Source: Mya arenaria
Lineage: Eukaryota; Mollusca; Bivalvia; Myida; Myidae
Length of the DNA: 64,000 nucleotides
Reading direction: 5' to 3'
Assembly (NCBI RefSeq): GCF_026914265.1
Contig: NC_069123.1
Location: 53,457,973 to 53,521,972, forward strand
How positions within the stretch are numbered: the first letter of the stretch is position 1; each line of letters opens with the position of its first letter. Shown here one piece after another: positions 12,561 through 23,499 of this stretch. The translations under genes were made by a program, and so were the position numbers. A model generated the notes under the pieces. The model searched no databases. It worked only from the letters and a program-made list of their open reading frames with translations, and was not told the DNA's origin.

Positions 12561-13078
12561 AACTTGGCTAAAAAGACTTCGCTCATCTAGACTTGGCTAA
12601 AAATAGACTTAGCTTTAAAAAGCATTTTTTCATACTTTCAACTCCTTAAAGGGCTCATCCTACCAGGCGACTTAGGCGATTAAGTCGCCCTGCCCGCGGC
12701 AACTTCGCTATTTTCTAAGATCAAAGCGAAGTCAACTTCGCCGACTTTCAACGATCAAAAAGTCGATATCGCTAAGAACTAATGCTTGTCAAAACAGAGC
12801 GACTCCGCCTTCCGCCTGTTAGCTCGATTGACAAACAGCCAATCGTGTTAAACCTAGTAAATATGCTCCTTTGACTTCGGCCAATGAGAACGCTTGTTTT
12901 ATTCAATCGAGGCACGTGTTTGCACCATTGACTTTGTGTACATGCGCTACGTCATCGATGTAATAACATTGTAAGGGATTAATATTTACACTTGCCGATG
13001 TTTGTAAAAGTCAATTTGGGCCAATTAGGATTTATACTTTATGACAATAGCGGTTTAAATGATGTGCACTGATGACAA

Positions 13079-13968
13079 ATGAACTTAATTGGGTGTGATT
13101 ACTGCGAAGTTAGCGAGAAGGGCAAGTGCGAATCACAGTTGGAACCAGGTTTGTTGTTTTTTTTTATTTCAGAAATGTTTCCATTATTTTTTCTTCGATC
13201 GGTTCACATCAATATTCTATATATGAGATATTTTGCATTCTGTTTAATAGTAATCATGCTTTCTACGTGGCTTATGCGGGATTCCCCAGGCCTGAAACGT
13301 AAAGCTGACGATATTGATAGTGATGACATGATCGACAGTTCAAATAAGAAATCATTCAAAAAGTTAAATTATCAAAATAATTTCAGTTGGTACAAACAAG
13401 ATGCAGATAAAAAATGGCACTGCGAAGTTTGTAGATGTGCTAAGTTGGACAACGCCTACGCCCTTGGACATGACCAACCAGCAAAAACAACCAATCATCA
13501 GAGACATGGCTTGTGTAAGTATTTATTAAAACAATAGAAGCATTGCTTAGTCCGCAGATAAATCAATTCAAAGTGGTATTAATTTTAAGGTGTCTGGTTT
13601 TATATATTTTAAAACATGTTGTAATATATGCCCACATTATTTTAAATGACAGCTGAAAATGATGAGATACTGTGAAATATTATTAAAGAAATATGTGTAT
13701 TTTCAACAAAATATTTTTCAGCAAATCAGCACAAGGCCGCCTTGGAGAGACAGTTCTGCGTTCCCAGGAACCCATGAGGAAAATCGTACTGGCCAAACTG
13801 TCCAAGGATGACAAGCTTGACCCCAAGCTCCTTAAGACTGCCTACCACCTGGCTAAGCGGGAGCTCCCCAAGGAGGAATTTCAGTACCACCTCCAGCTTG
13901 CCGGGGCCATAGGTGCTGATCTTGGCCATCTCATGAATCACCCTCTTACACATCAAACAAGAGTGTAA
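13079..13968 (+). CDS. TTF-type zinc-finger, hAT-transposase-derived small protein
   Basis: Proposed exons: 13079-13148, 13290-13514, and a last exon starting at 13730 (or 13722) and ending at 13968. The first two introns join in phase. Exon 2 gives a basic KRKADD stretch, then FSWYKQDADKKWHCEVCRCA, followed by GHD..and TNHQRHG; this W...C-x2-C...H layout is that of TTF-type fingers found in ZNF862-like, hAT-derived proteins. Exon 3 gives LLKTAYHLAKRELPKEEFQY, which fits the segment after the finger in the same families. The catalytic hAT core is absent, so this is a short derivative of about 177 aa, or a fragment. AATAAA lies at about 14055. The two candidate acceptors of exon 3 give different frames (see findings). 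Whether it is domesticated or decaying cannot be told from sequence alone. Confidence 0.6.
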
Positions 13969-14329
13969 CTGAGTTACAAGATGCCATCATGTATCATGTA
14001 TTTAAATTCTGATATATATGTATGTGTGCATGATAGGTTAACCGTTTGCATGTAATAAAATGTTTGAAACTTGACTTTTTTTAAAGGTATATACAACAAA
14101 TTAATTCCAACTAAAAACAACCAGTATGACTATTTTAAAAACAATTTAAACACCTATTTAAATGCATAGAAAAGTTGTCCAGGACACACCAGAACCCACC
14201 ATTTGACAATTAAAATCTCAAATTGTTCCGACCTACAGGAGGGGGAACCACCCTCCCGCACCCTCCCCAGTTCTCACTTCTCCCTAAAATTTCTATCTAG
14301 GATGAGCCCTCTAGGATGAGTACATTATA

Positions 14330-15600
14330 CCAATAATATAGGCATGTATGGGTGGATCTGGCTGGTTTTCAAATGGATCCGAGCTCTAATGGATATCTAG
14401 ATACTGTACAAGTTTCATCGAGATACAATCAAAACTGAAGACTGTATCATGTTCACAAGCAATCGTTTACAGACACACTGATTCTTTATACTTTCAAGGC
14501 CCATAATCTAGGCATGCATGGGTGGATCTGGCTAGTTTTTGGAAAGGAAACAAGCTCTAATGGATATCTAAATACTGTTCAAGTAAAATCGCACCGTCCG
14601 CCCGTAAGTCCCGCTCAATAACTTGTGTCCGGGCTGTAACTTTCCCTTATATGGACAGAATTCAAGACCATGTGTCACGTACAAGACCCTGTCCCTATCT
14701 AAGGTCAAGGTCACACCAAGTGTTTATACACAATGGAATGCTGCATATAAGGAAATAGAGTATAGGTTGTCGTGTCCGGGCTGTAACTTTCCCTTGTATG
14801 GACAGATTTTGAAATAACTTGCCACATGTGATTGACATACCAAGATGCGTCGCGTGCATGACCCGTGTCCCTACCTCTAAGGTCAAGGTCACAGTTTGGT
14901 GTTTATTCACAATGGAACGCTTCATATTAGGACATAAAGTATAGGTTGTCGTGTCCGGGCTGTAACTTTCTCTTGTATGGACATATTCTAAAAATAACTT
15001 GCCACATATGTTCGACATACCAAGACAATATGTCGCGTGCAAGACCTGTGTCCCTACCTCTAAGGTCAAGGTCACACTTAGGTGTCTATTCACAATGGAC
15101 TGTAACTGTTTCTTGTATGGACAGATTTTAAAATAACTTGCCATAACTTGTATGTGTTTGATATACCAAGACGATGTGTGCGTGCAAGACCCATGTCCCT
15201 ACCTCTAAGGTGAAAGATACACTTAGTGTTTATTCACAATGGAATGATGATTATAATTTATAAGGACATAAGAATGTAGATTGTCAAGTATGGGTGGTAT
15301 TTTTTATGTTAAAAAGGCAATTTAAAATAACTTGCCATACGTATTTGATTGATCTTTATCTTTTCATGTACTGACCTTGTTTATAGGTCAATGTTACATT
15401 CGTGGGCAATCGTCACATACTGTGACAGCTCTTGATTATACTTTCAAGGGCTATAATCTAGTTATGCATGGCCGGATCTGGCTGGTTTTTGAAAGGAACC
15501 GAGCTCTGATAGATATCCAACTACTGTACAATTTCATCAAGATACAATCGAAACTGACGACTGGATCATGTTCACAAGCAATTGTTTTTACATGCACAGA
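14330..15600 (+). repeat. Composite repeat with about 150-178-bp tandem units
   Basis: The centre (about 14620-15290) holds four or five units marked by GTGTCCGGGCTGTAACTTTC, then AATAACTTGCCA, then CCTACCTCTAAGGTCAAGGTCA. Starts near 14626, 14773 and 14951 give spacings of about 147 and 178 bp. The flanks carry a second unit marked CATGGGTGGATCTGGCTGG and ATCATGTTCACAAGCAAT at about 14345, 14515 and 15450. No gene is visible. Confidence 0.7.
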
Positions 15601-16340
15601 CTCACACCACACCATCGCATAAACTCTTCTGCTTTTTTGCCAGTAGAGCTAAAAACTTGATTGCTTCTAAACCGTTAACGTCATGGCTCTCATTTAGGTT
15701 GTCAACTATCAACCTTTCTGTGAAACATTGTCTGCGACCAATAATTGCAAGCAGTCTATTGAAAATCGCAAATAATAGTATCACTAATTGAAAGTTTTCA
15801 CCATGCAGAAAATATCTAAAACACATTTTTGTCTTTGAAGATGTTCACTACGAACAGAGTTTGCATATCGCAATTCAAGACTGAGATTAAAAATTGGTTC
15901 AAAACTCCAAATGCGCAAGAGGCAATGCAATAGAACAATGACAATGTACACTGATTTGACCTTCACAAGGGAAGTCCCAACATGCTTTCTGAATAAAAAC
16001 CCTTTCATAAACGGATAAAATTCATAATGCGCAGAAAATGCATGGCTCAAATCAACTTAGTTTGGTATGGTCACTTAATTATTACTAGTTTTCTAAAAAT
16101 GCAGGTGATACGCAACTAACACAAATTGCAAGGATCCTCCACCTTGTTCAATGACATTGACATTAAGCCTCCCACGTTTAATCATGTTTCATACAAATTC
16201 CTTTCATATGTGACACACAATTCTTTTTCCTTGTATAGCGACTCTGACCTTGAATTGACAGTTCAATGGTTTATGTACATCACCTGTATGAATAGAATAC
16301 ATTTCGTTTTCGTTTAGACAGAATGACGTTTACACAGTAA
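15600..16340 (-). other. Unassigned stretch with minus-strand open frames
   Basis: The minus strand has two frames of 74 and 88 codons (15602-15826 and 15784-16050) without motifs I recognise. They sit beside the ribozyme-like motif and coding relic at 16.4-16.7 kb and could belong to the same old element. No support for a live gene. Confidence 0.25.
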
Positions 16341-16397
16341 ATCAGCTATTAGTGTTCGTAAATAAAATAAACCACACAAACAAATAAAGTTTATTAT

Positions 16398-16432
16398 CTG
16401 AAACGTTTCGGCGTGACGCCTTCATCAGTAGA
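16398..16432 (-). ncRNA. Hammerhead-ribozyme-like core motif
   Basis: On the minus strand the order is CTGATGA, one extra A, GGCG-TCA-CGCC (a 4-bp stem with a 3-nt loop), GAAACGTTT, CAGAT. These are the conserved hammerhead boxes CUGAUGA and GAAA around stem II, followed by a possible GUU cleavage site. The strands that would form stem I (TATCTA before the first box, AGATA after) can pair with one bulged base. Stem III would be only the palindrome ACGT, as in short-stem-III hammerheads that work as dimers. Such motifs are known from Penelope-like retroelements. The extra A in the core is a departure from consensus, so activity is doubtful. Confidence 0.5.
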
Positions 16433-16690
16433 TATAAACAAACAATATAAACAGGAAGTTAGGTCAATGGCATAGAACTGCGGCACGTCATTTGGAGCAA
16501 AATAAGTGACAATGCAAAAGATATATGTGTTTGCTAATAAATCTAGGAAGATGTTTTTGTAAATCAGTTAAACCAAACCGATCGCAATCTCTTCGAAGAC
16601 AGTCTTTTTGCAACAACTCAATGGCAGCTTCAGACAGTGAGTTTCAAACACTCCAAAGCATTTTTTACAAGCGTATTTAAAGATTCAGAT
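16420..16690 (-). pseudogene. Degraded coding relic next to the hammerhead-like motif
   Basis: Reading the minus strand toward the motif gives an open stretch with AAIELLQKDCLRRDCDRFGL and then LTDLQKHLPRFISKH, whose composition looks like real protein. The frame is closed both before and after. It probably belongs to the retroelement that carries the ribozyme-like motif (Penelope-like is my best guess), not to a host gene. The family assignment is inference. Confidence 0.35.
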
Positions 16691-17007
16691 AAATTGACCA
16701 GTTAAAGTGGTCAATGCAAGTTGCACGTATCATCGATGCTTTGCAAGATGAGTAATTTGTTGCATGCGCACCGTAAAATAATACGCCATTACTGACAACG
16801 ACAGACATTTATTCTTTGATTTGTGAAGTTGATAAACAATTTTATATGGTGTATTTCTGTGGAGCAAAAGCCACGCTCATTCAATGTTGAGAAACCTGGA
16901 TGAAACAAACTTGTACGTTAAATGATATATGTTGTTTATTTCATGTAAATAGAAATCAGAGTATAAACATGCACAGTGAATATAAGTCAATTAAATCAAC
17001 ACCTTAA

Positions 17008-17400
17008 AGCTGCACTCTCACAGATTTACCATTTGGACAACTTCTTTTTTGTTGTCTTGGAATGAGCCAATTTTTGCAAAGTATCTGCAAAGCAGTGATG
17101 TAATACTACTGACAAAGGATCAGATGGCAGATTTTCATATTTTTGTTCAAAAATGTATGTTTTATGGCTAAAAGCTAAACTAACACTCTAAGAAAAATGC
17201 ATAAAACATCACCTTTTGAACAAAATATGAAAATCTGCGACCTGATTTTTGACAGAAGTCTTAAATCACTTTGCTGTTTGCGGATTTTTACAAAAAATGG
17301 CTCATTCCAATACAAGAAATTTATATAAAAAGATGAATTTAAACAACTTTGGTAGATTTGACGCAAGTTGGTATTGAAAGTCTGTAGAAAAACACCCATA
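17008..17400. mobile_element. MITE of the AGCTGCACTCTCACAG family
   Basis: It starts after TTAA with AGCTGCACTCTCACAGATTT. The middle is strongly palindromic: GCAGATTTTCATATTTT near 17129 pairs with AAATATGAAAATCTGC near 17225. The right terminal repeat is too diverged to place exactly. The same family occurs twice at 27837-28602. This copy lies in the probable 3' untranslated region or downstream flank of the Myc-like gene. Confidence 0.65.
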
Positions 17401-17584
17401 AGAAACATGCATTTTTTTGTGAATGGTCTTCAAAATCATTTTAGCCATTGCTCACATTAGTATCTATGATGTTATGAAAACCCAGTAGCTCGACATGAGC
17501 TAAGGTTAAAAAAAGATAAAAAAAGGGTTAATTAAACTAAATATTCTCTTAACAACATTTATACATGTATCATTCATGACTGCA

Positions 17585-20500
17585 CTACACTGTGTTTGCC
17601 TCACCAAAAGTTTCCCTCAAGCGTTTAAGTTTAGCTCTGTTGCATTCAATTTGTATTTTCAAATTATATCTCTGTACATTAATATCTAGAGAAGACAATT
17701 TTAGCTTTTCAATTTGTTGAAGGGCACGCTGAATTATTCCTTTCTTGGTTGGTCTGTTCAGCATTATCCATTTGATAGGAGAATATACCACCTTTCCAAG
17801 TTCAAGAAACAAATTTGACATCTCATGTCGTCTTTTGCGTTCTAAGGAATTATGCATTACTCCTCTTAGTTCCCTGTCACCACACTGTGCTTGCTCCTTT
17901 TTCATTTTCTTCATTCTTTTTTCTGTGCATAACTCCTGGAAAAAACACACAACATAAAGCAGGTTTAATAGTGCTAGTTTTTTTTTGTATTAAAGTACAA
18001 AATTATAAAAACAACAACAACAACATTAATTACGATCTAGTAGGAAAAGGCCAGCCAGGCTAGTAGTTTCCCAGCCAAGAAATAACACTTAAAGCCGGAG
18101 CCATTTTTTTTAAAAAACATTCATTGTATAACAAGAGCCCCGATTACAGTCATGACATATGCTCCTGATTTGGCTTTGTCAGAAAGCCATTATCATAATT
18201 ATTACAGCACGAAATATATATAATTTGCAAATTATTTATGCTACCTAATGGCAATTAATTATTCATTTCGTATGAAAGGTAAATTTATGGCACAATTTAA
18301 AGGGACTGTACACCAGATTGGCACCAAAATAGTTTTTTCTGTAACTAATCTCAGGACAATTATTTAATAAAATGTTTTACTCTTTGTTATCATAAATGTA
18401 AAAAACACAACCTAAATGTAAAAACAAATTGAGGCAGTGACCGGGTTCGAACTGGTGTTGCCAAATTTGCAGTCTGGACAGTGTTGTATCCACTGTGCTA
18501 TGAAGGCTTACCCTAAACAGTTGGAATATTTAAGCTATATACCTAACTGTATAGTAATATCACATGATAACATCAACTAGGCTAGCCAATCACACATAAG
18601 GAATAAATTCTACTAGGTAGACATTCCTAGTAAACTTTTTTTAAATGAAAACTAAGAAAATACTGCGAAAACAAATTAATTGTAAAATATGTGGTATTTC
18701 AGATAGTAAGGTTCAATGCATTGTACACATCAATACCAATGTCATTTTTCGACAATTTTCCTCTTTTTTTTGCTATTTCATCATACGGAGTACAGCCCCT
18801 TTAATGCCTACAAGGATTGTCTGAACAACCATGTTAAAGCTATCAACTGGACACACTCCCAGTTCAATGTCTATTGACATTCTGAGGCCTAAAAAAAATT
18901 TGTTTGGTTAGGGTTACATCCTTAAAAAAATTAGGTAGGGTAGGTAGGCTTTTTTTTATTTTTTTTATTTTTTTTTATTAGGTTTTTCATTTTTTCGGGG
19001 TAACCCGAACCAAATGTATTTTTTTTTTAGGCCTGACCTGAAAATCAGTAGAGTTCATCAGCTGGTCCTGACCAACATGCCTACCAAGTTTAAGGACAGT
19101 AAGACCAAGCATACTGAAGAAATCAATTGGATAAACTTTTGGTGTCCAAAATCAACAGAATCCTGGCATTTTTTCCTCTTCATAAATACATATGTAGGTG
19201 TTATCTGCTAGTCAGAACTAACCTCCATACCAAATTTTGAAACCACTGGACAAAGCCTACTCTAGTTTTAAACTGAACAAGCTTTTGTTTTCAAGGTAAT
19301 CATGACCATGACATTTAACCTACTGACAACAAAATATCAGGGTCATCTCCTTGAAAGGACAAGTTTTTGGACTGTAGGACCAAGTCAATTATTGTTTATT
19401 GAAGGATATCATATTATATTAGATGTATATTCAAATGCATGGGATTGATGCAAAAAAGAGTACTTTTAATGCTTAAGTTTGTCTTACCAGGTACTTGATT
19501 TTTATGATCAAAACAAAAGATTGTGTGAAAGAAGGATATTATAATTTGATATTTTGGTGTTTTGCCACTTGGCCGCATGTCATTACTTAAAAAAAAACAC
19601 ACTAAATATTGCTTATATTTTTATGTGTACACATGCGTCTGATTTTTTTAATCATTTAAGGACAAGTTTAGCATAACATCAAACAAGAGGGCCCTAAAGG
19701 CCCTGTATCGCTCACCTGATCCAATTCAAGTGTGAAAGTGTGATCTATGAACTTTAGATCATATAAGTCAAAGTAAGATGGTGAATTGGTTGTATGGGCA
19801 TTACCGCATACCAATTCAGGTTATATGGTGCCAAACAGGACTCAAGATTTGGGTTTCACATCTCATTCACATCCAAATATAATCATGAGGTATGGAATCA
19901 AAACATTTTTACCTGCTGGAATTAAAAAATATGTATTACTTAGATCCTTCCTAGTGACAAAGTTTTTTTTTAATATCACGGATGATTTTTTAATATCACG
20001 GATGACCCAGTTGCAAACCTTACCTTGCTGTAATAAGTACATTCTGACCAGGTTTCATATAGATAAAGTAGAAAATATGGCCTCAACAGTGTTTTAACAA
20101 TGTTTTCTATGATTTGACTTCATGGCCTAGTTTTTGAACTCAGGTTACCCAGTTTCAAACTTGACATAGACTTCATAAACACAAACATTCTGACATAGTT
20201 TCATGGTGATCAAAGAGAAAATGTAACCTCTACAGTGTTACAAAGTGTTTTTTTATGATTTGACCTAGAGGCCTGGTTTTTGACCCCTGATTAGCCAGTT
20301 TCAAAATCTACCTAAAGATCATCAAGAATAACATTCTGATAAAGTTCCATGAACATATGGTCATAAATGTGGCCTCTAGATTGTTAACAAGCTTTTCCTG
20401 TTATTTGACCTGGTGACCTAGTTTTTGACAGCACATGACCCAGATTTGAACTTGGCCTAGAGCTAATCAATATTAAAATTCTGACTAAGTTTCATGAACA

Positions 20501-23179
20501 TACAGTCATAAATGTGACCTCTAGAGTGCTAACAAGCTTTTCCTATGATTTGACCTGGTGACCTAGTTTTTGACCGCACATTACCCTGATTTAAACTTGA
20601 CTTAAAGATTATTAATATGATCATTCTGACCAACTTTCATGAGGATATAGTCCTAAATGTGACCTCTAGAGTGTTAACAAGCTTTTCCTTCAATTTGACC
20701 TGGTGACCTAGTTTTTGACCGCACATGACCCACAGTTGAACCTGACCTAGAGATTATTACTATTAACATTGTGACCAAGTTTCCTAAAGATACAGTCATA
20801 AATGTGACCTCTATAGTGTTAACCAGCTTTTCCTTTAATTGACCTGGTGACCTAGTTTTAACCCCAGATGACCCAATATCAAACTCATCAAAGATTTTAT
20901 TGAGGGTAACATTCTGACCAGGTTTCATTAAGATTATGCCCAAATTGTGACCTCTAGAGTGTTAACAGTCAAATTGTTGTCGACGGACGACTACAACAGA
21001 TGACCCACAGGGCAATCACAATAGCTCACCTTGAGCACATCGTGCCTCTATTAAGTTTAACCATTTTAATCACTCTCATTTGCCCGATGTTGCGTGGTCA
21101 TGTGATGAGAGGAAAACCAGAGTACCCGGAGGAAACGCACTTGTCCGACTTGGTGACCACAAAAACTATTTTAAAGTAAGGGGGGGAAAGATATAAATGC
21201 AAACCAAAGGCTATAACTAGGATGGTTGTGATGGTAACAGGTTATTACCTCCTTTTCGTTAGGTATTTAATATGCATAAAAAAATTGAGTACAATATTTT
21301 ATTTTTTTATAATTCTACAGAAGTGCCAAGTAATTTTAAAATCCTACAGTATATATTTTTCCTTTTAAGGTGGCAAATACAAACAATCAGTTGTCAGTTG
21401 TCATACCATTGGCTATGGTTTCAAACTTAGGTTAAAAAAAAACAACATTTGGTTCGGGTTACCCGACCCTACCTACGGAATAGGTGCCGACCCTACCATT
21501 TTTATAGTCATTTTGAAAAAAAATAGTGAAAAACTAAAAAAAAAAATATTTTTTTTTTAAATTGCTTTTCACTTTGTTGAAAACCTTAAATGCATATACC
21601 GAAGATAACTTTAACACCATTATCCAATGATGAAAATGACATTCTTATATAAAGCCTAATAAAAAAAGAAAAAAAAAGCCTACCTATATTTTAAAAGGAT
21701 GTAACCCTAACCAAACTTTTTTTTTTAGGCCTTATGTAAGGAAATGAGCAGAATTTCAAACACTTATATGCACAAGAACAAAACAGAACGGCTGATTGGT
21801 AAGAAGACGCAATGTAAGCTTTTGCTTAATTTTGTATTAACAGTGGCGACTCTTACCTTTCCATGCTGAGGGAATTTTGCAAGGTGATTTATCGTTTTCT
21901 TTCCCGAATAATCATGCTCAAGAGCAATCCATTGTTTCAGCATTTTTGACCTGAACTCCTTTGAACCATCCCAGTCTGTTAGGACATCAACATCAGAGTC
22001 AAATTCATCGTGAACAATTTTACACAGCTCGTCTGGCTGGTCAACTTGTTGCTTCTGTTTCGAGTTTGATTTTGCTTTCTTTATGTTTTTTTTACCCTTA
22101 CTGAGGATAATGGGTTTTTGCCTGGATTTTCCCACCTTACGAATGTGTCTACACTGAACCTTAAAAGATGAATAAGGATTTTCTTTGCAACCATCAGATG
22201 ATATTTGTGAAGCAACTTGCTTGTCAGAACAATATGTTTTGCTGCATTCAAAGTCAAAGCTAATATTTGGCACATTTAAATATTTTTCTTGTTCCTCTTG
22301 CATTTTTCGATTTTTTCGTACAGTTTCATCGCCATCTACATTATTGGACTCGCCATCTACATTATTGGACTGAGTAAGGTCATTGTGGGATACAATATGT
22401 TCAATACATGGTCGTTTCCTTTCTCCTTTCGCTGAATCCTGGACAACAACATGTTTAGGGCTATGACGATCACTACGTTGATTATGTACTAGACGTATAC
22501 CCTCGTCACACCTCGGGATCTGTATGAAAGGATTCTTTCTATCTTTATTTTTACATTGCAAAGAATGACACTGTCCAAACAACTCAGCAAAGTTTAAGTT
22601 AGCTAATGAGTCTAATTTCATATTAGTATTAACTCGCTGTACGCCAAACTGAGAGAAGTTCTGTATTTTGTTTTGTTCTAAGCATTGCTTTATTGATGAT
22701 ATTTTGCCAAACGACTGATCAGTTGAATTGAGACTTTCTGAGTTTTTAGCTATGGAATCATTTAATTGTGATGCTGACAGGATGCCTTTGTAATTGGTGA
22801 CTAATGGCTTGGTGTTTCCAATTAAAACTGTTCCATTGCCATTATCATAAAGATTATCATGTTCTTCTTTTATTTCGGGCTTTATAACGATATTGGTCCA
22901 CTTTGGTTTGGCCCATTTATCACAATTATTTTCATCACCAATGATATCGGTAAGATAACAAGATGGTGCTGACGACTGTGCGCCCATGTGCATTTCATTT
23001 TCGGACTTTACAAGCTGATTACAGTTGTCAAACACTGTTTTTTCCTCATCTTTTAGTCCAAGATCTATCTCTTCATAATCAGACGAATCATAATCGCTGG
23101 CTACTTCAACCTTGAACTGATAGCGTGGGTCAAGGCACTCACTAAACATTTCATTACTATTGTATGTAGCCTGTGTCAT
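17585..23179 (-). CDS. Divergent Myc-like bHLH-leucine-zipper transcription factor
   Basis: Two coding exons on the minus strand: 23179-21857 (441 codons) and 17935-17585 (116 codons plus stop), joined in phase 0 by a GT-AG intron of 3.9 kb; 557 aa. The start chosen is MTQATYNSNE, 8 nt inside an exon whose acceptor is CTTTTCAG at 23188; the frame continues upstream only through that intron. The N-terminal half is acidic and polar (SDYDSSDYEEIDLGLKDEE) with no Myc box that I can see. The second exon holds the basic region VMHNSLERKRRHEM with the H-E-R pattern that contacts E-boxes, helix 1, a loop longer than in MAX, helix 2 (TKKGIIQRALQQIEKL) and a loose zipper. The two-exon layout with bHLH-Zip alone in the last exon matches vertebrate MYC. 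It could instead be a lineage-specific MYC/MAX-network member. Confidence 0.75.
18297..18804. mobile_element. TIR-bounded repeat with an internal tRNA-like promoter
   Basis: It begins TTTAAAGGGACTGTACACC and ends GTACAGCCCCTTTAA, so the ends are inverted repeats of about 14 bp. Inside, the minus strand carries a tRNA-like A box and B box (see separate entry). Elements with both terminal inverted repeats and tRNA-like boxes are unusual. It lies in the single intron of the Myc-like gene. Confidence 0.6.
18431..18505 (-). repeat. tRNA-related SINE head (A and B boxes)
   Basis: On the minus strand TAGCACAGTGGATACAACA resembles an A box region and CCAGTTCGAACCCGG a B box, about 40 bp apart as in tRNA-derived SINEs. 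It cannot be a working tRNA: the acceptor stem does not pair and I see no cloverleaf. Confidence 0.6.
18886..19033 (+). mobile_element. GGCC-MITE copy A (internally deleted)
   Basis: It starts GGCCTAAAAAAAA and ends TTTTTTTTAGGCC, with TTTGGTTAGGGTTAC just inside the left end and GTAACCCGAACCAAA inside the right end. It is flanked by TGA on both sides, a 3-bp target duplication. At 148 bp it lacks most of the interior found in full copies of about 330 bp. Confidence 0.85.
19690..21055 (+). repeat. Dispersed bivalve repeat with about 145-bp tandem core
   Basis: It opens with ACAAGAGGGCCCTAAAGGCC and TGTATCGCTCACCTG and closes with TGTCGACGGACGACTACAAC and AATAGCTCACCTTGAGCAC, a common start and end for such repeats. 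Between about 20100 and 20950 are roughly six units marked TTTGACCTGGTGACCTAGTT, then GACC(C)A..TT.AAC, then ATTCTGACCAAGTTTCATG, then AAATGTGACCTCTAGAGTG. It lies in the Myc-like gene intron. Confidence 0.8.
21430..21731 (-). mobile_element. GGCC-MITE copy B, reverse orientation
   Basis: It is the reverse complement of copies D and E. It starts (+) with a degraded GG(CC)T(T)AAAAAA end, then CATTTGGTTCGGGTTACCC and CTACCTACGGAATAGG, and ends ACCAAACTTTTTTTTTTAGGCC-like. TTA flanks both sides (21427-21429, 21732-21734), a 3-bp duplication. It lies in the Myc-like gene intron, just downstream of its first coding exon. Confidence 0.82.
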
Positions 23180-23499
23180 GTTTAGATCTGAAAAGATATA
23201 TTGATACAATTTAACATCAACATCTATGGCACAAGTCATCGTGCTAGAAGCTCAACACGAAAGTTGAAAAATAAACAAATATTAAATAAAATGAATGCAT
23301 GCATTCTTTTATCAAGTTGCAAGTATCGCTTTTAAAGGCAGGAATAATTTGAGATATATACATGTATCAAATCATGACTATATAGTTTATTTATGAAAAA
23401 ATGGCAATAAATGTAATTATAAATGTACAAAACAGTCATGTACACTTTCATATATATTGTTGGATCAACGTGTTTTCGGAATGGTACAACATAGGATAG

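Noticed and set aside
14623-15144. Open frames of 60-149 codons on both strands
   Set aside because: They are created by the tandem units of the 14.3-15.6 kb composite repeat.
18431-18505. tRNA gene
   Set aside because: The A and B boxes are present but the acceptor stem does not pair and no cloverleaf is possible. Called a SINE head. The same applies to 28643-28703 and 29150-29212.
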